DNA of 64,000 bases from Telmatherina bonti (Eukaryota > Chordata > Actinopteri > Atheriniformes > Telmatherinidae), in the NCBI GenBank assembly GCA_933228915.1, contig OW121827.1:8794619-8858618 (forward strand), given 5' to 3'. How positions within the stretch are numbered: the first letter of the stretch is position 1; each line of letters opens with the position of its first letter. Under the pieces are notes generated by a model. It worked only from the letters and a program-made list of their open reading frames with translations. It ran no database searches and was not told the DNA's origin. Of this stretch, positions 37,293 to 48,219 are shown piece by piece. The translations under genes and the position numbers were made by a program.

Positions 37293-38957
37293 TTACTTCA
37301 CTTTACACAACTCAGCACTGGATCCAGGACCGATCCCAAGTCCAGCATAGAGCGGCTGAGTGAATGTGGTCTGGACTCTGTGGAGGAGAGTCCTGGTTTC
37401 AGAGACGCTGTAGAAGGACAGAATACCTGCTCTGTGATCCAGGTACACTCCTACTCTGGAGGACCGAGGACCTGAGATGGAGGTACTGATCTTGTTGTAG
37501 TAAAATATCAATCTGTTTTGGTAAAAATATAATGACCAAGATTTATCATTATGTCCAAATCCACATTCATTCCCATCTCCTGCTCTGCTGATATTCTTGT
37601 ATGCGACTGCTACAGAAACATTTCCTCTCACTTCCACCTCCCAGTAACAACGTCCAGTCAGACTGTCTCTACTCAGAACCTGATGGCAGTCAGTGAATCT
37701 GTCTGGATGATAAGAATAAGACTGATGTTTAACAAATGTCACCTTTCTGTTCTCCTCTGACAGTAACAGCAGTGTGTTTGCTGTGTTTGGATCCAGTGTG
37801 ATTTCACATGAACATCTTAAGAATCCAGCTCTGCTCTTTGGTTCTGGTTGTGACAGTAAAACATCTGGATCAGTGACTGCCAGTGAGATGTTTGTCCATC
37901 TGTCTGTCAGGATGTCCTGTAGTTTATCTCTGAGCTCTGACACAGCTGCTGTCACATCCTCAAAGTGTGTGAGAGGACGGATATTGATGCTGGATGAGTG
38001 TGTAGACTCACTGAGTGCTGACAGTGAGGGGTAGTTGTGTAGAAACTGGGTGTGATCCTCTGTGTGTGAGAGCTGCTTCAGCTCAGCGTCTCTCCTCTTC
38101 AGCTCAGTGATCTCCTGCTCCAGCTTCTCCTGAAGCTCTTTGACTCGCCTCACTTCAGTTTCCTGCTGGGATCTGATCTGCTGCTTCACATCAGAGCTTC
38201 TTTTCTGGATGAGACGGATCAGCTGAGTGAAGATCTTCTCACTGTCCTCCACTGTTGTATCAGCAGAGTGATTGATGGCCTCCACCTCCTGTTGAAGCAG
38301 CTTCACATCTTTCTCTCTGTCCTGGATTCTCTGCTGGATTTCTTGTCGACTCACCTCCAGCTCTCTCTGCCTCTCAGTCCTTTCTGCTGCAGCTGAGACC
38401 GTGTCGTGGCCTTTATGTTCATCCATAACGCAGACCAGACAGATACACTTCTGATCAGTACGGCAGAACATCTTCATCACCTCATCATGACGAGAGCAGA
38501 TGTTCTGCTGGAGGTTCTTGGAGGGCTCCACCAGCTGGTGTTTCTTGAATGCAGGTGATTCATAATGAGGCTGAAGGTGTTTCTCACAGTAAGAGGCCAG
38601 ACAGAATAAACAGGACTTGATGGCTTTCAGTTTTCTTCCAGAGCAGACATCACAGGCCACATCTTCAGGTCCAGCATAGCAGTGATCAGCAGGAGCAGCT
38701 TGGAGTCCAGTCTTCTTCAGCTGCTCCACTAAAGCTGCTAATATGGTGCTTTTCTCCAGGACAGGTCTCGGTATGAAGGTCTTCCTGCATTGAGGGCAGC
38801 TGTAGATTCCCTTCTGATCCTCTCCATCCCAGTGGGTTTTAATACAGTCCATGCAGTAGCTGTGTCCACAGGGAATAGTCACCGGATCCTTCAGGAGATC
38901 CAGACAGATGGAACAAGAAATAGTTTCTTGGTCCATCTGATCTCGCTTCGTTGCCAT
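37293..38957 (-). CDS. TRIM E3 ubiquitin ligase, copy 2 (divergent N-terminus)
   Basis: A single open frame of 554 codons with the same RING, B-box1-like, B-box2, coiled coil, PRY and SPRY order as copy 1. All RING ligands are kept. The first dozen residues (MATKRDQMDQETIS) differ from MAQQGNQLDRVKF in copies 1 and 3, and ILAALVEQLKK replaces MFADLLEELKK, so the 5' end derives from another TRIM subtype. SPRY differences include FVKHQSYSYHP, GHNDKSWSLYFYQNRLIFYY and the tail GLGIGPGSS. The ATG at 38955-38957 is the first in frame and matches the usual start just before the RING. Same inferred antiviral E3 ligase role; no ISRE upstream but a TATA box at 39125-39132. Confidence 0.93.
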   Translation of the reverse strand: MATKRDQMDQETISCSICLDLLKDPVTIPCGHSYCMDCIKTHWDGEDQKGIYSCPQCRKTFIPRPVLEKSTILAALVEQLKKTGLQAAPADHCYAGPEDVACDVCSGRKLKAIKSCLFCLASYCEKHLQPHYESPAFKKHQLVEPSKNLQQNICSRHDEVMKMFCRTDQKCICLVCVMDEHKGHDTVSAAAERTERQRELEVSRQEIQQRIQDREKDVKLLQQEVEAINHSADTTVEDSEKIFTQLIRLIQKRSSDVKQQIRSQQETEVRRVKELQEKLEQEITELKRRDAELKQLSHTEDHTQFLHNYPSLSALSESTHSSSINIRPLTHFEDVTAAVSELRDKLQDILTDRWTNISLAVTDPDVLLSQPEPKSRAGFLRCSCEITLDPNTANTLLLLSEENRKVTFVKHQSYSYHPDRFTDCHQVLSRDSLTGRCYWEVEVRGNVSVAVAYKNISRAGDGNECGFGHNDKSWSLYFYQNRLIFYYNKISTSISGPRSSRVGVYLDHRAGILSFYSVSETRTLLHRVQTTFTQPLYAGLGIGPGSSAELCKVK

Positions 38958-39124
38958 TTCAGCTCTCAGTGACTGTGTGAGTTTTACTTACACTTCTCAT
39001 AACATGCAGATCTGAATGGGAGGGAACAAGGAAATATTTTAACTGTAAACAAGGAGGAGTTTCATCAAGTTAAACCAGATTCCTAAACAAGTAGAACTGT
39101 GCAGGAAAGTTTGTTTCCTCGTTC

Positions 39125-39132
39125 TTATATAA
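39125..39132 (-). promoter_or_regulatory. TATA box candidate for TRIM copy 2
   Basis: The palindromic TTATATAA lies 168 bases upstream of the copy 2 ATG, so a leader of about 140 nt would be expected. Copies 1 and 3 have no TATA box in the equivalent 200 bases. The upstream DNA here is unrelated to theirs except for a short block, GGGAACAAGGAAATAT, near 39023-39038. Confidence 0.45.
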
Positions 39133-39174
39133 CACAAGTGAAATCTTCCTTTCTGCTCTATTTAAGCTCAGGGT

Positions 39175-40440
39175 TCAGTGGTTTCTATTGTTTTTAGTTA
39201 TCGACAAACCATACAACAATCTTTCAGACTGTAACAGGACACAGCTGTAGCTTATCAGTAGTTTCTGGCTTTCCCTCCCAGCAGCCAATCGCTGCACAGG
39301 GAGCCACCCTATATAGGTAAGCTGGGCATTCATATCATCGATTGCCGACTAGCAGCTGGGCTACGTCATTCAGGGGATTCCTTGCTTCCGCTTCAGGTTG
39401 GTGGAAGGTAGGCTCAGCGGCAGTGCAGCGTCACACGTTTTAATTACATTTTACCCATCCTGTACTGCTCTCTGCTGTTTTCGTTTCAGAGATCGGCGCT
39501 GGGTGTTCCAAGGCTTGGTTCAGTAGCCTGGATCATTCATTGCTGTGGCAAGCTGTTGCCAGTAGCATTACTGGTTCTGAGGCATACAACGGTGTTCCAG
39601 TTTTATGGTCAGGCGGAAGCTGACATAAATATGCTGGAGCTGGATTAGTCGATGCCAAAATGCTGTCACCCGCGTTGCACTGGACGGACGCCGATCTCCT
39701 TTTACCAAGTTACGGGGAGCGTTACGGTGTATCAAACTGCTCTGGAGACCGCTGCTCTGCTCTGACGCATCTTTTCAGGTGTTCCATCGGCCGCTCTGTG
39801 TTACTGCGGCTTCAACTTCACTTCGTTTCCTTCTCCGCCATCAACAACTCCTTCTTGGAGAAGAGGAAACGCTAACGTGGGCGCCGGATTCACCATAAGC
39901 TGGTGCAGACTGGACAGTCGAGCCGCCCATGATAGTGGGGAACGGAAGGACTTTTTTGGGACAAAGCTGATTATTTTATCTTAATATTTTTATATTGTTT
40001 AATTTTGTGTTTAAACCATTTCTGTTCTTCAGGTACTGAGACTGCAGTGGTGGATTGGTGTCCTGGTGGTGGTGCCTCCCTACTTCTTTGGTGTGGTTTT
40101 GTTTATCCTTTCATGTGTGGTGTTCTTGGGGTCCCTTCCCTAGCTTCTGGACACATCCACCCCAGTAGGTCTCAGCCCTGATTTACCTTTCTTTTTAAAG
40201 TATTTTGTAAACTTTAAATAGGAATAATATCTCTTTTTATACCCGTAACTGATGTCTCTGCCTCCATTGCTAAACGAACCTGAGTGCCTGGTGGTGGGTG
40301 TAACCACCTAGCTATTTTACCTGGACATAATACCCACGGTGGCGTTGTCCGGTTTTATATCTTTAGCTTGTAGCCGACTCTTTGAACTGCCACAAGACCA
40401 CATTTCCATGTTGTAACACCTTGTTTTTGCCTTATGACCC
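39175..40440 (+). other. Promoter-like block, possibly an LTR-type element; no gene recognised
   Basis: CAGCCAATCGC (CCAAT box, about 39282-39292) is followed by CCCTATATAGG (TATA box, about 39308-39318) on the plus strand, at a spacing seen in polymerase II promoters. Downstream are a GC-richer stretch and many short frames with no known domain. TGTAAC occurs near both ends (about 39230 and 40413), which hints at LTR-like structure, but no target duplication or coding region supports it. Confidence 0.35.
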
Positions 40441-40499
40441 ATATCAGATTTTTTTGACAGCCTAAACAGCAAATAAGCTATTTTTTTCAGTTCAGATCC

Positions 40500-41440
40500 A
40501 CATGGTTTTGATAAGTGGTGCTACATTAGTTTCATAGCTGATGGGTTTTACTGAGACCTCAGCCTGAACAATCATGTCACATTTCATCTGACTGTTACAT
40601 GACTGAAGTGAGGCAACAGCAGCTTTTGAGGCCCCGCACCGCTTCCCCAGCATGACTAGAATCTCTGCTGCAACTTTTATACACTCACTGTAAATGTCAG
40701 TTTATTTTGTTAATTACAAAAGGTGTGGCTCTGCCACATTGCATTTATTTTAATGCTTTTATTTTGAAGAGCGTCATCTATTTTCGTATATCATTGCCAC
40801 TTCCTGTTATCGCCAGATTCCCACACTGCATTAAAACAGTAGCTCTCGTTGCTCCAGAGTTGGTAAAACATTCAAAATTTTATTTACTTTTCTGTTTAAA
40901 CTTGTAAGGATTTATCTAATGGTTCATTTCTGGGTCTTTGTTTTGTTATATTTCACATCTAAAGACTGCCCCCTGTGAGATGTGTGTGAGGACAGAATGC
41001 TAGAGCTCAAACTTAGCGCCCTTGGAAGCAGAAGGAGGTAGGAAAAGTCATGTGTCAGTACCTCTGCATTGTAAAAGAATTGTTCATTTATTTCTGGCAA
41101 AAGGAAAATATTATCTTTAACAGTACTGTAATTTATAAGTTTAAACCCTGGTTTCATGTGAATACTCATTATTTCGGTTTACTGAAATGATTTGCATCAA
41201 GTTTAAAATGCAGACATGATTTACATTGTTTATTGATATGACACAATGGCCTTTGTATTATGTCAATTTTTATAGTTTTCACGGTGCCATGCATCAGAAT
41301 GCGAGAAGAAAAGGAGAGAAATAGTCGCACCAGTCGAATCGCTCTGTGTTTCTGTGGTTAATCCAAGCGGCTGCTACACTCACATTCCCACCAGTCAGCC
41401 CACTCTGCCCAAAAACACATTTCTTGTGGACTCCTGGTTG
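40500..41440. repeat. Unclassified repeat copy split by a 686 bp insertion
   Basis: Positions 40500-40688 and 41376-41440 align as one block with 44765-45005, where they are contiguous. The intervening 40689-41374 is flanked by TACACTCAC at 40680-40688 and 41375-41383, a 9 bp direct repeat. The insert has no recognised coding region and no clear inverted termini. Because the second copy leads into a gypsy reverse transcriptase relic, the host repeat may be a decayed gypsy element. Confidence 0.55.
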
Positions 41441-41635
41441 TCAACACGTTTTTAAAAATGTAAAGAAGATGAGGGGATTATGATCCATGAAGACTTTGAC
41501 AGGGAGTACGGTTGATCCTGCCAACACCTCAAAATGCTGTAGTGCAGCTTTGCCAAGGTTTCATTTTCTATGGTTGAGTACTTCCTTTGATGGGCATTGA
41601 ACTTCTAGGACGAGTAACAGATGGATTATTATTAT

Positions 41636-42013
41636 TGATTGACAGGTACCAATCTCTGGCTTCAAGTTAGAAGAATATAGAACCGCGGTTTTTAGCCGGT
41701 TAACAACGTGACTTAGCTTTAGCCCGCTTACCTCCGTTAGCTGGTTAGCGCCCATTATCTCGGGGTTAGCTCAGTTAGCTCTTAGCTACAGAAAGCTCAG
41801 TTTGCTCGATGTCAATCATCCGCCACGACACTCACGGCCGTCCTCTCAGCTCCACCTCTTTGCCCATATTAGTATTTTCCGGGTGAGACGACGTGCATGA
41901 CGCTGCTAACATGGCGACGGTAGGAACCGCCCACCGAGCTTCAATTCAGCTCTTCAGAAACCTACGGGTGACGTCACAGAGGATCCGTCCATCTCTTTAC
42001 GTACAGTCTATGG
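41636..42013 (+). repeat. Partial copy of the about 690 bp interspersed repeat
   Basis: This matches 31755-32130 in inverted orientation, from GACAGGTACCAATCTCTGGC to CAGTCTATGG, including the GTGACGTCA motif. It is non-coding. Confidence 0.75.
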
Positions 42014-42159
42014 TGGCTGCTGGAAAGTTATGAAATACGGAACAAAGTGCATCCCATATTGGTTCAATCTGGGACGCAACATTTGTAAATTAAAGGACGA
42101 TTCCATATTTTACGGGACAGGTGGCAACCCTATAAATGACACCTGATCAGAGATCACTA

Positions 42160-42435
42160 AAGGAAATCTTGCTTCTGTGTGTGACTTTGTTAAAACCATG
42201 TCAGACTCCGTAGTTTTCTCCGGTCCCCTACCAAATCTGACCAGATGACATGTTTAGCCGTAATATCATCCTTCAGCTGTCTAGGAGGTGCCCAGGACAC
42301 AATGTGGGCTTTATAGATAACTAGAAAAGCTTCTGGGGAAAACCTGGTCTTATCAGGAGAGACGAGATTCATCCCACACTGGATGGAGCAGCTCTTATTT
42401 CTAAGAACATGGATCACTTTATTAGTAATAAATGA
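42160..42435 (+). pseudogene. LINE ORF1-type fragment with SGNH-esterase-like tail
   Basis: Frames on the plus strand give LSRRCPGHNVGFIDN, then KSFWGKPGLIRRDEIHPTLD and GAALISKNMDHF. This matches the end of the esterase-like ORF1 found in some L2/CR1-type fish LINEs, where the D..HP motif belongs to the catalytic site. Stops interrupt the frame, and both ends are truncated. Assignment rests on motif memory. Confidence 0.5.
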
Positions 42436-42819
42436 ATAAATAAGAATATTAAACATTTTACTCTCTCTAGACGTTCTCTCTTAGACACAAAATTTGGAGT
42501 TAAGCTACAGGCTTTTTTGTGGAAAAATAAAATAAATGTCATACAAATGAAAATAACACTTGACATTTGTGCAACTGCAACATTATCTGTTGAACATATA
42601 ACTTGGAGCTTACACTGTAGCTTTTCTGTAAAAAATAAAAAAAAATCAAACTACAACATAAACAGGCTTTAGTCAAACTACAATAATAAAATGATATAGT
42701 TTTAATACAATTTGTCTGAATGTAGGAAATAAGAGACAACAATATGCAAACAAGTTCACAGCATTAGGTATAATTTATAAAAAGAAAAAAAAAAACAAAC
42801 TAAGATCTATCTGTAAGCT

Positions 42820-43300
42820 ATTTATCAGTGAAATCTTTACGACTAGGCAGCGTGTAACGTGGATCCAAGCAGTTGACGAGGCGTTTGAACCCGATGTCTT
42901 CTACAATGGAAAGCGGCTGATGATCAAGACAAATAAATTCCATTACTTTACGATTTAGTTCTCTCTTTTTCTTGCTGTCGTTGCTGTAGGGCCGCTGCTG
43001 TTTATAAATATCCGTTACAGTCAGCTGAGTTAGTGGCGTTGCTTTGGGTTTCTTTTCTTTCTCTGACTTTGCAGCAGACAACTTTGAAAACTCTGTATAC
43101 TCAATATGACAAACTTTCAAATGTCTTATGTTTGTTGTATTGAAATTCTTTTGTTGCATTCCTCCTCGAGGTATCTCCTTGGAAACACACCTTGCAAACT
43201 GCAAATTTGTTGTCCTTTTCGGACAGATTGTAAAACTCCCACAGCGGCGATGCCATTTTCAGTGTTGACACCAAGTTATTCTTCTGCTGCTGATTCACAT
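42820..43300 (-). pseudogene. hAT transposase N-terminal fragment (BED zinc finger)
   Basis: From about 43300 leftward the frames read SPLWEFYNLSEKDNKFAVCK and VCFQGDTS, a BED-type zinc finger start. After a frameshift near 43170 come NFNTTNIRHLKVCHIEYTEF, then KVMEFICLDHQPLSIVEDIG and CLDPRYTLPSRKDFTDK before a stop at about 42820. This is the first quarter of a ZBED/hAT-Ac type transposase; the catalytic domain is absent. To the right, the sequence ends CGGTGTGTCTCTAGTG at 43459, whose inverse CACTAGAGACACACCGATC resembles hAT terminal repeats. Confidence 0.75.
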
Positions 43301-43459
43301 TCCGGCAGGAAGTTTGTAACAGCGCACCCCTCAGGAGGCTGACAATGAATGCCCTGTCAGCAGATTGTAGTAAATGTCATCTGATCGGCCTGCTCTGATA
43401 TTTTTTGAGAGCTCTGATCAAAACCGATCGGTTGCCGATGGATCGGTGTGTCTCTAGTG

Positions 43460-44764
43460 TTAATATCTCAAACCATTTGATGGATATATTTACAATATTA
43501 TATAAAGGTAGGTACAGATTCTGGCAGGTTCTGCAATGGTGTCTGCCAGAATTTGTAGTTTGATAAACATTTTAAGATATTAATTAGTGCTTGTCAACCA
43601 TATCTTTCAATTATATTCAAATGGAACACTTTCCATCTTTTTGTCTTCCTGTAAATTAAAATGATACTAAAAACAAGTCATTTACATGATTTAGCAATAA
43701 ATTTGATCTTTTTTTCATCAAAAAATTTTTTTTGTTTGTTTTTTTTTTAACCAACTTTGGAAAGTTTTTGCTTCTGGTTCGATCAGACATCGGATTATGC
43801 TATTTTTACTTGTGCATCACTTTCTGAACACACTTCCCAAAAAGCTTTAAAACAGAACAAACACACCAAGAACGTAAAGATGAGCTGATGAATTTTCTTG
43901 TGTTTTTATACTCTAAAGCACTTTGTGTTGCATTTTATAGTAGGAAAAGTGCTTTATAAATAATAAAGTTTGATTTGAGAAATGACAATAAGCCAACAGC
44001 AAAGTAAGATACTGTAACTGAAAATGTCTCAGATAACACTGTGCTGTAAGAAGTGTCTTGCACTAACTAACTCAGCTGACCTGATTTCCTTCAGGCAGGT
44101 TGTTATGGAGCTCTAAGGACTGAAAAAAAGCTCTGTCTCCACTTTGTTTCTGCCAAGCAGCTGGATCAGACATAAAACTACATAACAATAGCAAGGTGAA
44201 GACAGGAGTGGATGTGTTAACATGTCTGGAAACAGTCGTTTCCTTTTTGTATGAAGGTCTGGAGAAATCAAATCATATGAACTGCAAAAATTAAGCTTCT
44301 GTGTCCTGTTGGTCAAAACATTTACAATCCAGCCTCATAAATGACTGCTTCCATTAAAATGTTCTAAAAGCCTCTTGGTTAGAATATGAGGTTGAATTGT
44401 GTTCAAAACGGAGGAAAAGTGGATGAATAAAGCCGAGCATGACGCCCCCTCCCCTCATGATGTTTAAGAATGAAGTAAAGCAGGGTGAGAGGGGCATCGT
44501 CAGCCCCTCTTCTGGCTCTGGAAGCAAACTGCAGTCTATCTTATTCACATTCTGTGTTTTCCAGGATCTCCTGACGTTCCAGTTCTTCAAAGATTTCCAC
44601 ATCAAAGCAACCAGTCTAAAAGCATTCATTGTTTGTGGACAATTTGATTTGGGGACCGGGACAAAAACAGCATCCTTCCATACGCTGGGGACATGCTGTG
44701 TTTCCAGTGATTCTTAGATTTATTATAAAAGACTGGACTCAGATCTTTTGTACAGTATGGAAGT
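43460..44764. other. Intergenic: LINE-like tail, otherwise nothing recognised
   Basis: At 43911-43980, AAGCACTTTGTGTTGCATTT followed by a stem-like AAAGTGCTTTATAAATAATA resembles a common LINE/SINE 3' tail in fish. Small frames at 44354-44717 show no known domain. Confidence 0.5.
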
Positions 44765-44959
44765 AATGGGCCACAGATGCTGCAACATTAGTTCCATATC
44801 TGATGGTTTTACAGAGATGTCAGTCTGAACGTTCATGCCATATTTTCTCTGACTGTTACATCGTTGAAGTGAGGCAGCAGCTTTTGCCTCATTGTCGTTC
44901 TGCAACACTTTCTCAGGATCCTGAGCTATTATACAAGTTTCTGCTGCAGCTTTTACACA

Positions 44960-45190
44960 CTCGTGTTCCCACTAACCTGCCCACTCTGTCCAAAAACACA
45001 TTTCCTGAGTGTCAACACATCTTTGAACATGTGAAGTCGTTGTTGATTGGTGCTCCTGTCCTGCTACAGAAAGGTAATGATGGAGATGATCTTCCTGTGT
45101 GTTTCTTCTCCTGTAAGTTTAACTGGTACCAGTTCAACAACTCCACCACTGAGACAGAAAACTCTTTGCTCTTTATTCCAGGACATTTGT
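44960..45190 (+). pseudogene. Ty3/gypsy reverse transcriptase-RNase H relic
   Basis: CQHIFEHVKSLLIGAPVL matches the end of the gypsy reverse transcriptase. After a deletion, LLQKGNDGDDLPVCFFSCKF and NWYQFNNSTTETENSLL match the start of the RNase H domain (pattern VLLQ..DG..HPV.YFS.KF). The piece is short and internally deleted. It sits at the end of the repeat block shared with 40500-41440. Confidence 0.6.
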
Positions 45191-45244
45191 TGTGCAAACA
45201 ATCTGAGTATCTGTTCATGGCTTTGTATATTTTTAAGGCAGTGT

Positions 45245-45378
45245 TTCCCAGTTGGCCCAGTGATGGACTGGCGTCCTGTCCAGGGTGTACCCTGCCTCTT
45301 ACCTGCTAATTGCTGAGAAAGGGCTCCAGCTTTCCCTTGACCCTGAACTGGACTTAGCGGTTTGGAAAATGAATGTTT
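45245..45378 (+). repeat. SINE/LINE 3'-tail repeat
   Basis: The sequence from GTGATGGACTGGCGTCCTGT through CAGGGTGTACCCTGCCTC to GGAAAATGAATG is a very common fish retroposon tail. It is non-coding; the short frames crossing it are chance. Confidence 0.65.
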
Positions 45379-45389
45379 TTTAATGGCGG

Positions 45390-45530
45390 TCCTCAGGACC
45401 CGCTGCCCTGCATGTTTTAGAGGCAACCCTGCTTTAACACACCTGATTCAGATTCATGAACTTCCTCATCAAGCTCTTTGCAGCCTGTTAACAAGCCATT
45501 CATTTCATTCAGGCTGTGTCTGTTTCATTT
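45390..45530 (+). repeat. Short interspersed repeat
   Basis: Sequence around AACACACCTGATTCAGATTC, with a GGTCCTCAGGACC palindrome at 45394-45406, resembles a dispersed repeat also seen, inverted and diverged, at about 55610-55695 (GAATCAGGTGTGTTGCAG, CAGGTCCTGGAGGATCAC). Confidence 0.5.
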
Positions 45531-46066
45531 GTTTAAAACAGAAACTAGTCTGAGCTCTGATCTAAATCATGGGGTTTTTCAGAGAACTGAGCCAATCAGC
45601 TCTTCTGCTTCATCACATGTTGCTTCCAGCCATCATCCACCTGCAGGTCTGAAGGGGAGGGAACAAGAAGTATGTGGACAGACTGGATTGTTTCATGAGG
45701 AGAGGTTGGAGAACCAGACTGTTTGTTCCTTTCATATCAGATTATTTTCCATCTGAAGACACTGCTCATCTAAACTTGTTGACTCCTTTTAAGATGTAGT
45801 TAGGACAGCTCAAACAACACAAGACCTGAGGATTTATCTAAGCTATGAAAGGAGAATGTTCTGCATTCATGTCTCCATTTGCATCGCAACCAACTCTTTT
45901 CTAGACATGTAATTACACATCAGGACAAAACGGGAAAACAACGTAAAAGCTCCAAAATGAATATTTACACACCTCCACTGTGATTTTAAACACAAATAAT
46001 TCTTGTATTACTTGGAAAATAAAATACAAGCAACAGTAAATAACAGAAAATCTGCCGCTACGTCAC

Positions 46067-46735
46067 TCCTCAGGTTCAATTCAATTTAAATTTTATTTAT
46101 ATAGCACATTTAACACAACCTCCGTTGACCAAAGTGTGGAAAAAAATTAAAACCAAATTAAAAGCATGCATACTAATGATATCAATAAAACTCTCTTTGG
46201 TTTAAAAGAAAATACTACGGGGACAACGGGTAAAAACACAGTAAAACAGGTAAAAACACAACAATAAAACCCAAGTAAGAGAAAATAAATGAAGTCAGTA
46301 GACATGGAAATAAAAAATAAAAACAGCCAAGATATCCTGTTTAGCTAAGTTTTAAATGCCAGGGAGAAGTAATGGGCTTTCAAGCTGGACTTAAACTGCT
46401 CCAGGGAGCATGAGGCCCTAACAGAGAGGGGAAGGCTGTTCCAGTCTAGGAGCTCCACTGAGAAAGCTCTATCTCCCCTAGTTCTGATCCTGGTTTTAGG
46501 CTCTGCCAACAGGAGCTGATCTGCAGACCTTCAGGCTCTTGACGGAGCATAGAGCCGCAGAAGCTCAGTTAAAAAAGATAAAATGCAAACAATAAAAACA
46601 ATGAATAAAATCTTAAACTGGACTCTAAAAGTAACTGGGAACCAGTGAAGGGAGACCAGTACAGGAGTAACGTGCTCCCATCGCTTGGTTTTTGTCAAGA
46701 GTCGGGCTGCAGCATTCTGCACATTCTGCAAGACC
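46067..46735 (-). pseudogene. L2-type LINE 3' end fragment
   Basis: On the minus strand, NVQNAAARLLTKTKRWEHVT, then PVLVSLHWFPVTFRVQFKIL and LLRLYAPSRA, followed in shifted frames by LLLAEPKTRIRTRGDRAFSV and LPLSVRASCSLEQFKSSLKA, match the C-terminal tail of a fish L2-like LINE. The left end, CAATTTAAATTTTATTTATA with a TAGCAC motif, is the common 3' terminus. No reverse transcriptase core is present, so this is a 5'-truncated copy. Confidence 0.75.
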
Positions 46736-47574
46736 TCAGATGAGCTAAAGGCTTCAGAGAACAGCTGTCGAATGACTCCAGCAGCAGTTTTTCTGTGTTT
46801 AAAGTGAAATAAAAGCTGAACATGAGCGTCTAGAACAAGCAGAAATCTCTGGGACAGAACTTTTTCTGTGGAGGGAGCAGAACTGTGGACCTCGCTGCCA
46901 CTGCAGGTCAGAAAGGCCTCTTCACTGTTTCACTTTAGTTATTTTATCTTCAGCACTTTGTTCAGCAGCTGCTGTTATTAAAATGCTTTACATAGAAATT
47001 TGCTTTGGCTCTTTATCATCTTTTTTTCTTTGTCAATTTCTTTCTTTTAACTCTTTTAATTCTCCAACTAGTGACTCTGGAGGCTCACCACCATCATTCT
47101 TGTGTCTGGCTTGTTGTGTAAAAACTACAGTCTTCTTAAATCCTAAAACAGCTGCTGGTTTACAGCTTCATTTCCTCACATTTATGAAGGAATTCATTGA
47201 AGTTTTCCTGTAATTTCCTGTTAAATCCCACATGGATGACATATTAACAGTTTCTTCTTCTACTGAAATCTATTTCTAGAAGATGGAGGTTTTGTTTTTT
47301 TTAGGTTTTCTCTTCTTTTAGAGAGAAGGGGGAGAAACAAAAGACACTTTAAGTAATCTGGATTTATGAAACATCTGTGGACCTACAAGGTATCTGTGAG
47401 AAGAAGAAAAACACAGAACTGTAAGTACTGATAAAGTTACCTACATGGTACGTTTAGAGAAAAGCTTTGTTCACACGAGTCCCAACCTGCAACACTGATG
47501 CTGCATTCAGGGAACCTGGGAAAGATGGGAGAGAAGACTTTCCAGCTTTCAGTGTTCCAATCAGCTTTCAGGCT
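46736..47574. other. Intergenic, nothing recognised
   Basis: No open frame with a known domain, no tandem repeat and no clear transposon end were seen. Weak similarity to TRIM-downstream DNA begins near 47570. Confidence 0.5.
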
Positions 47575-47706
47575 GGAAGTAGAACTTTTAGATGTGAGAT
47601 TCAAGTTTGCAAACACTCTGAACTCTTCATGGAGAATAAAGGAAATAAATCTGGAAGAAAAATGGTTCATTTATTTCACAAAAAGACTTTCTTCATTTTT
47701 TCAAAG

Positions 47707-47712
47707 TTTATT
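47707..47712 (-). terminator. Polyadenylation signal AATAAA of TRIM copy 3
   Basis: Minus-strand AATAAA lies about 510 bases past the stop, at the same place as in copies 1 and 2. Confidence 0.65.
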
Positions 47713-48219
47713 TGTTTGTAAAAATGGACTTTGTTCTGACATTAAACATGATGAATGATCTGATTTCTTCTCATCCTGGAAATGAGTGTTTCTGAACATC
47801 TCATCATTAGATACCTTATTTGTTGTTGATTTAGAAAAACAACATCTGATCTGTAGAACAACTAAAAGTAATTCCATGTAGAAAATGATTTTTACATTTC
47901 CAAAGTGTTGAGAGTAAAATAATGTGTGATGAAGGAAGGTCTGCTGATTTCTCTGTTTGGCTCCATGAAGTGGAAGAGAAACAACAACATACAAATACAT
48001 CAATACAAATATTCAACACATATTTAGAGAACAGAGAAGTTCAGATTTTCATGTGGAGAAATATTGATGGAAATAAAAATCATCATTAGCAGTGATTTCC
48101 TCCAAAGAGAAAGAAACACAAGAAAAACCAGCAAATAAAAAAAAGTCAAATAAACAAGAGAACAGCAGAGCAGAGACGTCACAACAATGAACTCTCAGCA
48201 ACAAGCAGAGAAAATAACT

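Larger units (their letters stand above)
33289..38915. repeat. TRIM tandem unit 2
   Basis: This unit is homologous to unit 1 from CGACACACATGCCCC onward and is interrupted by a piggyBac element at 33777-35638. Homology ends inside the first codons of the TRIM gene, because copy 2 has a different N-terminus and upstream region. The part 35643-36775 is non-coding, as in unit 1. Confidence 0.9.
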
